Assembly: GCA_030622125.1 (NCBI GenBank)
Contig: JAUXGM010000024.1
Coordinates: 1-19,909 of the forward strand
Length of the DNA: 19,909 bases
DNA from: a bacterium
Lineage (GTDB): Bacteria; AUK180
Reading direction: 5' to 3'
In this document: in pieces, positions 7,228 to 14,735 of the stretch
Layout of the letters: each line of letters starts with the position of its first letter
Numbering within the stretch: position 1 is the first letter of the stretch
Notes under the pieces: generated by a model
Told to the model about the DNA's origin: nothing
What the model saw: the letters and a program-made list of their open reading frames with translations, nothing else
Database searches by the model: none
Made by a program: the position numbers and the translations under genes

Positions 7228-9062
7228 TCAACTGTTACCGATTTTGCTAAATTTCTCGGTTTATCAACATCACAACCTTTTATTACAGCAAGGTAGTATG
7301 CAAAAAGCTGAAGTGGAATTATCTCTAAGAACGGATAAAATTCAGGAAGAGTTTCAGGAATAATTATTATGCTGTCAACAATATTTTTTGGTATACGATT
7401 TTCTTTGTTGGTAAGGAGAATTATCTTACCGTTGCGAGCCTTTATCTCCTGAATATTTGACAATGATTTTTCAAATATGGAATCATTCGGTGCCACAAAG
7501 AATGTGGGGAATTTGCCATCAATTAAGGCAAGTGGTCCATGCTTCATTTCTCCTGCTGGATATCCCTCTGCATGAATGTATGATATTTCTTTAAGTTTTA
7601 AAGCACCTTCCAAAGCAATAGGAAAGTGAACCCCTCTGCCAAGGTAGAGAAAATTTTTCGATTTTGAATATTCCATTGCAAGATTTTTCATACTTTTTTT
7701 TGAACTATCAAGGACCATTTGTATTTTTTTCGGCATCTCTTCCAATTCCCTAATATATTCCAGTCCCGCTTTTAGTGAGATATGTTTTTTTCTTCCAATA
7801 TTAAGTGCTATAAGAAAAAGTGCAAGTGTCTGTGATAGAAATGCTTTTGTAGATGCAACGCCAATCTCAGGTCCCACATGAATGTACAATCCTTGATCAA
7901 CCTCCCGTGAAATAGTTGAACCGACAACATTTACTATACCAAAGACCTTGGCACCACGTTCCTTCGCCTCTTTTATTGCTGCAATCGTGTCTGCTGTTTC
8001 GCCTGATTGAGATATTGCTATTACAAATGTATCCTGATCTACAACGGGACTGCGGTATCTGAACTCCGATGCATACTCTACTTCGGTTGGTATCTCTGTA
8101 AATCTTTCAAGGTAATACTCACCAAGCAATCCGGAGTGCCATGATGTCCCGCAGCCAATGATTATTATCCTCTTAATTGAATGGATGGAGTTTCCGGGAA
8201 ATAGATTTACCATGCCACCAAGATGAGTGGATCCCTCCTCATAATCAATATGACCCGCAAGTGTATTTGCATAAGACCTTGCTTCTTCGGAAATTTCTTT
8301 TAACATAAAATGTGAAAAACCATTCTTACTAATGTGTTCCTCTCCCCATTTTAAAGACATTATTTTCTTATTTACTTTTATGTTTTTCTTGTTGTATATT
8401 TTAATTTCATCGGATTTTACAACTGCAATCTCTTCGTCTTCGAGGTAGATGATCTTCTTTGTATATTTTACCACCGCAGTGGCATCGGAAGCAATAAAGT
8501 TCTCATTATCGCCTACTCCGATGATCAGTGGTGAGGAATTTCTTACTGCTACAATTTTTTCCGGTTCACGGGAAGATATTACAGCTAATCCATAGGTTCC
8601 AACAATCTTATCAAGTGCCATCTTTACCGCTTGTTCTAATTTTATTTCATCAACATAAAATTTTTCAATGAGATGTGCAATTATTTCCGTATCGGTATCC
8701 GATCTAAATTTGTGTCCCTCTTTTATAAGTTTTTTCTTTAATTTTAAATAATTTTCTATAATTCCATTATGAACAATTGATATTTTACCGGAACAATCAC
8801 TGTGAGGATGGGCATTTTTTTTTAATGGTTTCCCATGTGTCGCCCATCTTGTATGACCAATTCCAATGTTTGATTCGTTATTATCCGGTATGATCTCAGA
8901 GAGATGAACAACCCTACCTTTGTCCTTGTAGGTTACTATCTTTTTGTCTTTAACAATGCTTATCCCTGCTGAATCGTATCCTCTATATTCAAGTCGATGC
9001 AATCCGTCCACTATTGCATCAACAGCATTATTTTTACCGATGTAACCTACTATGCCGCACAT
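7224..9062 (-). CDS. glmS: Glutamine-fructose-6-phosphate aminotransferase (isomerizing)
   Basis: The 612-residue product is typical in length. It makes glucosamine-6-phosphate from fructose-6-phosphate and glutamine, the first step towards UDP-GlcNAc for peptidoglycan and lipid A. Cys2 of MCGIVGYIG is the glutaminase nucleophile after Met removal; HTRWATHG and HNGIIENY complete that domain. Two SIS isomerase domains follow (GCGTSWHSG, AISQSGETADT, then EISYIHAEGYPAGEMKHGPLALI). The C-terminus DKPRNLAKSVTVE is the classic ending. AAGGAG lies shortly upstream of the ATG. I see no glmS ribozyme; the leader instead carries a 40-codon gene that overlaps the glmS start by 13 bp. Confidence 0.97.
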   Translation of the reverse strand: MCGIVGYIGKNNAVDAIVDGLHRLEYRGYDSAGISIVKDKKIVTYKDKGRVVHLSEIIPDNNESNIGIGHTRWATHGKPLKKNAHPHSDCSGKISIVHNGIIENYLKLKKKLIKEGHKFRSDTDTEIIAHLIEKFYVDEIKLEQAVKMALDKIVGTYGLAVISSREPEKIVAVRNSSPLIIGVGDNENFIASDATAVVKYTKKIIYLEDEEIAVVKSDEIKIYNKKNIKVNKKIMSLKWGEEHISKNGFSHFMLKEISEEARSYANTLAGHIDYEEGSTHLGGMVNLFPGNSIHSIKRIIIIGCGTSWHSGLLGEYYLERFTEIPTEVEYASEFRYRSPVVDQDTFVIAISQSGETADTIAAIKEAKERGAKVFGIVNVVGSTISREVDQGLYIHVGPEIGVASTKAFLSQTLALFLIALNIGRKKHISLKAGLEYIRELEEMPKKIQMVLDSSKKSMKNLAMEYSKSKNFLYLGRGVHFPIALEGALKLKEISYIHAEGYPAGEMKHGPLALIDGKFPTFFVAPNDSIFEKSLSNIQEIKARNGKIILLTNKENRIPKNIVDSIIIIPETLPEFYPFLEIIPLQLFAYYLAVIKGCDVDKPRNLAKSVTVE

Positions 9063-9172
9063 TTTTCGACTCCTTTATAAGTTATTTTTGAAACGATGAC
9101 ATTTATAATTATTACCGATATAAACACAAGGTAACCTGAAAAATTTATCAGAAGAACTGTTGAGTTAGCCAT
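9050..9172 (-). CDS. Unrecognised 40-residue single-pass membrane peptide
   Basis: The ATG at 9172 is preceded at 5 bases by AAGGAGG (9178-9184), among the strongest ribosome sites in the window. The product begins MANSTVLLINFSGYLV, continues with a hydrophobic helix (about residues 6-27), then a basic tail ITYKGVEKCAA. The TAG stop (9050-9052) lies 13 bp inside glmS, and the glmS Shine-Dalgarno sequence is within its coding region, so translation of the two is probably coupled. It could be a genuine small membrane protein or a leader peptide that controls glmS. I recognise no family. Confidence 0.55.
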   Translation of the reverse strand: MANSTVLLINFSGYLVFISVIIINVIVSKITYKGVEKCAA

Positions 9173-9207
9173 AATAACCTCCTTAAATGGTTCTCAAACA
9201 AATACCT

Positions 9208-9235
9208 TTTATACATTTTACTACTTTTTTCAAAA
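9208..9235 (-). promoter_or_regulatory. Possible promoter for the small peptide-glmS-acyltransferase operon
   Basis: On the minus strand, TTTTGA (9235-9230) and TATAAA (9213-9208) are separated by 16 bases; TTGAAA (9233-9228) is an alternative -35 at a poor 14-base spacing. The site lies in the 80-base gap after the clostripain gene, the largest gap in the minus-strand block. A start near 9200 would leave a leader of about 28 bases before the small peptide gene. Confidence 0.35.
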
Positions 9236-9252
9236 AAATTCAATAAATCTTT

Positions 9253-10677
9253 TTATTTGATCTTTGCAATCTTACGATATACAATTCCGTTATCGGTAGA
9301 ATTTATCACCACAAAATAAATGCCATTTGCATACTTTGAGAGATCGATTTCTTTATCCATCGTATGAAATTTATTAAAAGAATAAAGCAAACTTCCGCTA
9401 ACCGTATAGATATTTACCTCATCCCCCCGTAATAGTCCCGATAATGTAAAGTTACCGGTTGTCGGATTAGGATATATCTTATAAGGATCTTCATAGTGAT
9501 CGCCAAAAAGAAAATTATCCCAATTGTGAGAATTGGAAAAAATGGAGTCTCCGTATGAACTCTCATTGCCATAGTATATTGTCAAACCCGTTGCTTCTAT
9601 TCGATCTAAAAAGGTATGAAAATAACTCCCTACCGTGGTTGAAACAAAATTATTATAGGCATTTAAAGCATTGTTCGCACACAACCTAACATCGTCCATA
9701 AACAGTGGATTTACAGAGATATCATTTAAAAATTTCCCAAGATCGGAATTAGATTGATTATTTAAAAGCGAATAATTATCCAATATATTTATAACGGTTT
9801 CTTTTTGTCCAAGTGCTGAAAACTGAATAAATTTATCCGTTAAGATATCAAAATTATCCAAGAAAGCATTAAATTGGGACATATCAAGAAGCGAAAGCGT
9901 ATTCCAATTCATTTCAGTCGGACTCGAAAGATAAACATCGTAATATGAAGAACATATTTTTTTTCCAAGATCTTTCGGAGTTATATCTCCGGAGTTTTCA
10001 AATAAATAATTCAAAGGAGTCGTATATTCCCAACCGAACACCGATTCAAAATCCTCACTTGCTATAATATAATTTACATAAGGTTGAACCTCTGCCGATA
10101 ATGTTATTGTTTGAGAGATACAGCAATCTATCCCAAGAATATCCGGTTTTATACCGTATTGATTATAGACATTGCGCAATGCCGAACGTAACTCCCCGTT
10201 CCCGATACCTATTGATGAATCACTTGTTTCATCATTACTGATATCTTTTATTTCCATACTTTTATTTTTATACCAGGAGTTCCCATGATCCCAGATTATC
10301 AAAGCGAAATGATCCGCCGAGTAATTTTCAATTCCCCATTTAACAAAATCGGAAAGTATGTTCTTATCACCCATATTAAGCTCTCCGCAATCCATAATTG
10401 CATTCGACGAGTCCGGTGTCATATCCTTTGTTACATAGAACCTTTTTGTATCGGTCCAATTACCATATCGGGTATCATAGCCGCTGATCCGATCAAATTG
10501 AACAAGGATATTTGCAACGGAGGTATCAATATTACTCTTTGAAATCTCTAAAAAATCATCGATAGCATACCCTTCAAGATTATTATCACCATTTAGAAAG
10601 ATCATAAATGTCCATGAATCAATGGAGTAAACGAAAATCGATAGTAGATATAAAATCAGAATTGTATTTTTTTTCAA
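9253..10677 (-). CDS. Clostripain-family (C11) cysteine protease with T9SS sorting domain
   Basis: The 474-residue protein has a signal peptide (about 1-18) and then the C11 start WTFMIFLNGDNNLE (22-35). The catalytic His is H131 in LIIWDHGNSW. The catalytic Cys is most likely C186 in DILGIDCCIS, aligned with the family's D-A-C motif. IIASEDFESVFGWEY (204-218) is also typical. The last ~75 residues, starting YPNPTTGNF and including VNIYTVSGSLLY and ANGIYFVVI, form a T9SS type A sorting domain. The protease therefore probably acts at or beyond the cell surface; clostripains usually cleave after Arg or Lys. Its ATG overlaps the stop of the GspE-N/SPOR gene by 4 bp, so the two are coupled. Confidence 0.88.
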   Translation of the reverse strand: MKKNTILILYLLSIFVYSIDSWTFMIFLNGDNNLEGYAIDDFLEISKSNIDTSVANILVQFDRISGYDTRYGNWTDTKRFYVTKDMTPDSSNAIMDCGELNMGDKNILSDFVKWGIENYSADHFALIIWDHGNSWYKNKSMEIKDISNDETSDSSIGIGNGELRSALRNVYNQYGIKPDILGIDCCISQTITLSAEVQPYVNYIIASEDFESVFGWEYTTPLNYLFENSGDITPKDLGKKICSSYYDVYLSSPTEMNWNTLSLLDMSQFNAFLDNFDILTDKFIQFSALGQKETVINILDNYSLLNNQSNSDLGKFLNDISVNPLFMDDVRLCANNALNAYNNFVSTTVGSYFHTFLDRIEATGLTIYYGNESSYGDSIFSNSHNWDNFLFGDHYEDPYKIYPNPTTGNFTLSGLLRGDEVNIYTVSGSLLYSFNKFHTMDKEIDLSKYANGIYFVVINSTDNGIVYRKIAKIK

Positions 10678-12485
10678 TCCTTTGCCTTAAAAATATTAGG
10701 TTCTACGCCAAAGTCAATTAATGTATCTGCTATGGCTTTTGCATTATCATAAGTTTTATAAGGACCTGAATAGAGAACATAGGTACCGCTTCTGTTTATA
10801 ATATACAACTTACCAATGCCGTAACTTTCAAATTCCGTCTTCATTATATCTATATCTTCCTTTCCACCCGAAAGTACCTTTATTCGATAGACCTGAGGTT
10901 TTGCAGTTGCTTTTCTTTTCTTTTCCGCTTCCAATCTGGCTCGCCTGTCTGCTTCCGCTTTTCTTTTCTTTTCTGCTTCTCGTGCCTGTCTGTCTGCTTC
11001 CGCTTTTCTTTTCTTTTCCGCTTCTAATCGTGCCTGTCTGTCTGCTTCCGCCTTTTTCTCTGCTGCTAATTCTGTTTGTTTTTCTTCTTCCGCTTTTTCC
11101 TCGGCTTCTAATTCCGTCTGTTCTGTTTCTGCTTTTTTTTCCGCTTCTAATTCCGTCTGTTCTGCTTCTGCTTTTTTTTCCGCTTCCAATTCTGCCTGTT
11201 TTTCTTCTTCTGTCTTTTTCCCTAGTTGTTTTTTGGGTTTTTCTTTTTCAATAGTAGTTTTTTTTGTCGGTGCAGCTTGACCTCCCAGATTAAATCCCCC
11301 CCTGGAGACCAAGAAAATATTTAAAGCAAGTGTGAGAATGATCAGTATCATAAATATATTTCTTATAAGTATTGAACTTTTGTAAAACTTCTTAGCTTTC
11401 TCCTTTATTATATCGTAGTCTTCACCACCATAAGTTTCTTCAAATATCTTGGAATGAATAAATTTTTTCAAGGTTTTATCTCGTAAACCTTTATTGATCT
11501 TTTTCTTTTCATCTTCTATGGATGAAATCATATCCCTGTATTCTTCCTTCATAGAATTAAAATTTTGTTTTGAATTTTCAAATTGGTCTTTAATACCGGC
11601 TACTTCACTCTTTTCAACCGTAATATCATTTTTAACTGTTTTTAATTCTGTTAATGTGTCTTGATATTTCTGATAAAAATCTTTCATCCCGGTAATAAAT
11701 TGATCATATGTCCCTTCAACAGGCTTTAATTTTTTATAGTATGCCGCGATAACGGATAAGCGTTTCTGGATCTCTTCTTTAACCGTAGAAAAATCCGTTA
11801 CTAATTGGGTCGTATCCTGCCGTAACTCCTCGATTTTTTGATTTAAAAGAGTATTTTGTTTTCTCAATTTCTCAATTTCGGGTGATATAACATCCTGATC
11901 AAGAAAGGTTGATTTTGCCTGTTGCTGGGGTTTATTTACTGCTTGCTCCTTAATAGGAATATTTGTGGAATTATTAAATCCAAGTATTGTATCTATCTCA
12001 TCCATTGGAGTAACGTTTGCGGCTGAATCAATTTTCGTTTGAACATCAATATTCCCCATTGACGGAGGATAATATTTATTTAATGCTTCGTTTAGTGAAT
12101 GTTCCGAGGTTACGAGCGGGTCAACATTTAATCCTGTTATAGATTTGATCTTTTCCTTGGTATCATCATTTAGGGGATCTAACATAACAACTGATATATT
12201 ATTTGCATATTTATCTATAGGCATTACGCTATTCTCTATACAAAATGCTGCTGGAAGTAAATTTAAAATATTCTCGCCAACATGTAAATTACTTAGATCA
12301 ACCGTTGATACCTCGAATTTATCTGTTAAAAATTTTAGAAGAACATCTTCCGATATAAATCCTAATCCTACGAGTATTGATCCTATTTTTTTGCCTGTTT
12401 GTTTCTGCATTTTTAATGCTTCTGCAAGTTGTTCCTTTTTAATAAAGTTATTTATTACTAAAAGTTCGCCTAATCTTAATGCCAT
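10674..12485 (-). CDS. GspE-N/MshEN domain-coiled coil-TM-SPOR domain fusion protein
   Basis: The start is the ATG at 12485 (MALRLGELL), with AGGGG upstream; an in-frame TTG two codons earlier is unlikely. The product has 603 residues. Residues 1-140 look like the N-terminal domain of type II secretion/type IV pilus ATPases (RLGELLVINNFIKKEQLAEALKMQ, then IGSILVGLGFISEDVL and DPLNDDTKEKI...). No Walker motifs follow. Residues about 200-345 are predicted coiled coil. A transmembrane helix lies at about 372-394, then a long Lys/Glu/Ala repeat tail (about 425-525) reaching out, and a C-terminal SPOR domain (about 528-603, VYRIKVLSGG...YVLYSGPYKTYDNAKAIADTL). MshEN domains can bind c-di-GMP and SPOR domains bind denuded septal peptidoglycan; a role linking the two across the inner membrane is inference. 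Confidence 0.8.
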   Translation of the reverse strand: MALRLGELLVINNFIKKEQLAEALKMQKQTGKKIGSILVGLGFISEDVLLKFLTDKFEVSTVDLSNLHVGENILNLLPAAFCIENSVMPIDKYANNISVVMLDPLNDDTKEKIKSITGLNVDPLVTSEHSLNEALNKYYPPSMGNIDVQTKIDSAANVTPMDEIDTILGFNNSTNIPIKEQAVNKPQQQAKSTFLDQDVISPEIEKLRKQNTLLNQKIEELRQDTTQLVTDFSTVKEEIQKRLSVIAAYYKKLKPVEGTYDQFITGMKDFYQKYQDTLTELKTVKNDITVEKSEVAGIKDQFENSKQNFNSMKEEYRDMISSIEDEKKKINKGLRDKTLKKFIHSKIFEETYGGEDYDIIKEKAKKFYKSSILIRNIFMILIILTLALNIFLVSRGGFNLGGQAAPTKKTTIEKEKPKKQLGKKTEEEKQAELEAEKKAEAEQTELEAEKKAETEQTELEAEEKAEEEKQTELAAEKKAEADRQARLEAEKKRKAEADRQAREAEKKRKAEADRRARLEAEKKRKATAKPQVYRIKVLSGGKEDIDIMKTEFESYGIGKLYIINRSGTYVLYSGPYKTYDNAKAIADTLIDFGVEPNIFKAKD

Positions 12486-12494
12486 AAGCAACCC

Positions 12495-13394
12495 CTATTT
12501 TATCTTTAAATTTCTATCATTGAATATAGTTTTAATATATTCTACAAAGTTTTCCAAGCCCTGTTCCGTTCTGCTCATAATCTCACTATAATAACTGCTT
12601 AGATGATGATGTTTTAAACTTTTCTTTAACTCCTCTTCAGCAACTTTATGTGACAGATCTATCTTATGCAATAATGCTATATAGTAAAGAGATTCCGGAA
12701 TTATTTCCATCATTCCATAGATATGAGAAAGTTTTCTTAAGATGCTTTTATAAAGTTTATCATGATCTTGCCTGATCTTAATTACCGATTGGTAATAATA
12801 CAACGCTTTATCCAAATTATCTTTTTCAAAATAAATATCTCCAAGTTTTATTAATATGGTTCTGCTTGGATTATCTTTTGCAAAGTTTTCATAATATTCT
12901 ATTTCATCTTGACTGAAAGTTATAAAATCTTCTTTTTTTAAATACTTGATCCTTGAATTAACATATTCTCTTACTTCAGAAGAATTGATTAGACCTTTTA
13001 AATTTTCATTCGAGTTTAAAATATTTAGAAACGCAAAAAAATCCTTAAAATTTGCCCTATAAAAATAAGCAAGATAAAGTTCCAAAATATTTTGATCTTG
13101 CATAGGCAAAATATCCATGATCTTATTAAATTCCTCAAACCCGATGGTAGAATCTGCTACTTTCAAATGTTTTAAAAAATATTTATAAAAATCCTTTTTG
13201 TTTACCCCCTGTGGTAATTTTTTCTTTTCCAGTAAATAATTTAAAGCCATAAGAAAAATTCCATTATCTTCCAAGTAGTAAGATTGAGAAATAACAATAT
13301 CATCATAAATTTCTTTTCCTGTTTTCCTGAATAAAGTAATAATAAAGAAAATTAAAAAAATAAATATTACACCAATAATAATTATCGTTTCGAT
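12495..13394 (-). CDS. Membrane-anchored TPR-like protein with non-canonical start
   Basis: I do not recognise the family. From an in-frame TTG at 13274 the frame gives 259 residues, mostly helical, with a TPR-like unit at about 137-170 of that version (RTILIKLGDIYFEKDNLDKA). The same frame stays open upstream to a TGA at 13404-13406 and encodes a convincing membrane anchor (IIIIGVIFIFLIFFIITLF) followed by RKTGKEIYDD. That extension has no ATG, GTG, TTG or CTG. GAGGAG (13400-13405) lies 5 bases before an ATC at 13394; ATA (13385) and ATT (13382) are alternatives. Using 13394 gives 299 residues. If only canonical starts work, the gene begins at the TTG 13274 or the ATG 13250, both without a good ribosome site. 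It overlaps the accC 3' end slightly and is 9 bp from the GspE-N/SPOR gene, also TM-anchored, suggesting a shared complex. Confidence 0.6.
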   Translation of the reverse strand: METIIIIGVIFIFLIFFIITLFRKTGKEIYDDIVISQSYYLEDNGIFLMALNYLLEKKKLPQGVNKKDFYKYFLKHLKVADSTIGFEEFNKIMDILPMQDQNILELYLAYFYRANFKDFFAFLNILNSNENLKGLINSSEVREYVNSRIKYLKKEDFITFSQDEIEYYENFAKDNPSRTILIKLGDIYFEKDNLDKALYYYQSVIKIRQDHDKLYKSILRKLSHIYGMMEIIPESLYYIALLHKIDLSHKVAEEELKKSLKHHHLSSYYSEIMSRTEQGLENFVEYIKTIFNDRNLKIK

Positions 13395-14734
13395 ATAAAC
13401 TCCTCAATAAAGTGTGTGTTATAATTCCCTTTTTTAAATTCAATTGTATTTACCAATTCTTTTAAAAAGAAAATATTCGTTTTTATGCCATCGATCCAAA
13501 ATTCATCAAGTGCCCTATTCAGTCTATTTATTGCCATAGATCTTGTTTCACCATATACGATTAGCTTAGCGATCATAGAGTCATAATAGGGAGAAATTAC
13601 ATAATTGGGAAATATAAAAGTATCAACCCTTATCCCAAAACCACCCGGTAAGTGCATATTTTTTATTTTACCCGGTGACGGTAGAAAATTCTCTAATGGA
13701 TCTTCGGCATTGATCCTAACTTCAATTGCATGTCCATTTAAGGTAACATCTTTTTGTTGTAAATTGAGTTTTTTATCATCAGCAAATTGTATTTGTTTTG
13801 CAACGAGATCAATACCACTTCTCATTTCAGAAACAGTATGCTCTACCTGTATTCTTGTATTCATTTCCATAAAGTAATAATTGAGATTTTTATCAACAAT
13901 AAATTCCATGGTTCCGGCACTATCATAACCGATTGCCTTAGCACCTCTTACTGCTTCGGCAATAATTTTTTTTCTTTTCTCATCATTTAATATTGGTGAT
14001 GGAGATTCTTCTATCATCTTTTGATGTTTTCTTTGAAGCGAGCAATCTCTTTCACCTAAATGAATCATATTACCATGCTTGTCGCCTAAAAGTTGGACTT
14101 CAATATGGTGTGGTTCTTCAATATATTTTTCTACATAGACCGATTTGTCATTAAAAGCGTTTTTCGCTTCACTCTGTGCCATCTTGAAATTTTTTAAAAG
14201 GTCTTTTTCATTTTTAACAACGCGCATTCCCTTTCCACCACCACCGGAGGATGCCTTTATTATAATCGGATATCCGATTTTTTTTACGATCTTTTTTAAT
14301 TCAAGTTCGTCTTCTATATTCCCGCTACTGCCGGGCACGATTGATACCCCGGCTTTTAACATTCTCGCTCTCGCATTTGACTTATTGCCCATTAATCCTA
14401 TTATATCGGAGCTGGGACCTATAAAAACAATATTACTTTCCTGACAGATCTTTGCAAATTCTGCATTTTCAGCTAAAAAACCATATCCGGGATGAATGGC
14501 ATTTGCACCACTAATCTCAGCAGCGGTAAGAATAGCCGGAATTTTTAGATAACTCTCTCTTGCGGAAGGAGGACCGATACAGATAGCTTCATCGGAAAAT
14601 GCAACATGAGAAGAGTTTTTATCAGCGGTTGAAAAAACAGCAACAGTTGGTATATTCAGATCTTTACAACTTCTTATTATTCTCAGTGCTATTTCACCTC
14701 TATTTGCAATTAATACCTTGGTAATTTTCCCCAT
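13382..14734 (-). CDS. accC: Acetyl-CoA carboxylase, biotin carboxylase subunit
   Basis: The ATG at 14734 gives 450 residues starting MGKITKVLIANRGEIA, matching the usual AccC N-terminus (E. coli has 449). An ATG five codons earlier, overlapping the helicase gene, is possible but less likely. The ATP-grasp domain shows the Gly-rich loop SSGGGGKGM (162-170), GERDCSLQRKHQK (227-239, with Lys238), FMEMNTRIQVEH (288-299) and RINAEDPL. The enzyme carboxylates biotin on AccB using ATP and bicarbonate, for fatty acid synthesis. It follows the DnaB-like gene by 1 bp and is separated from accB by that gene, which is unusual. Confidence 0.96.
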   Translation of the reverse strand: MGKITKVLIANRGEIALRIIRSCKDLNIPTVAVFSTADKNSSHVAFSDEAICIGPPSARESYLKIPAILTAAEISGANAIHPGYGFLAENAEFAKICQESNIVFIGPSSDIIGLMGNKSNARARMLKAGVSIVPGSSGNIEDELELKKIVKKIGYPIIIKASSGGGGKGMRVVKNEKDLLKNFKMAQSEAKNAFNDKSVYVEKYIEEPHHIEVQLLGDKHGNMIHLGERDCSLQRKHQKMIEESPSPILNDEKRKKIIAEAVRGAKAIGYDSAGTMEFIVDKNLNYYFMEMNTRIQVEHTVSEMRSGIDLVAKQIQFADDKKLNLQQKDVTLNGHAIEVRINAEDPLENFLPSPGKIKNMHLPGGFGIRVDTFIFPNYVISPYYDSMIAKLIVYGETRSMAINRLNRALDEFWIDGIKTNIFFLKELVNTIEFKKGNYNTHFIEEFISKR

Positions 14735-14735
14735 T

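Noticed and set aside
9063-9252. glmS ribozyme or GlcN6P riboswitch upstream of glmS
   Set aside because: The space before glmS is occupied by a small coding frame with its own ribosome site, and I see no ribozyme core.
10901-11254. Plus-strand Leu/Phe/Pro-rich open frame
   Set aside because: It is the antisense of the Lys/Glu/Ala repeat of the SPOR fusion protein, only superficially hydrophobic.
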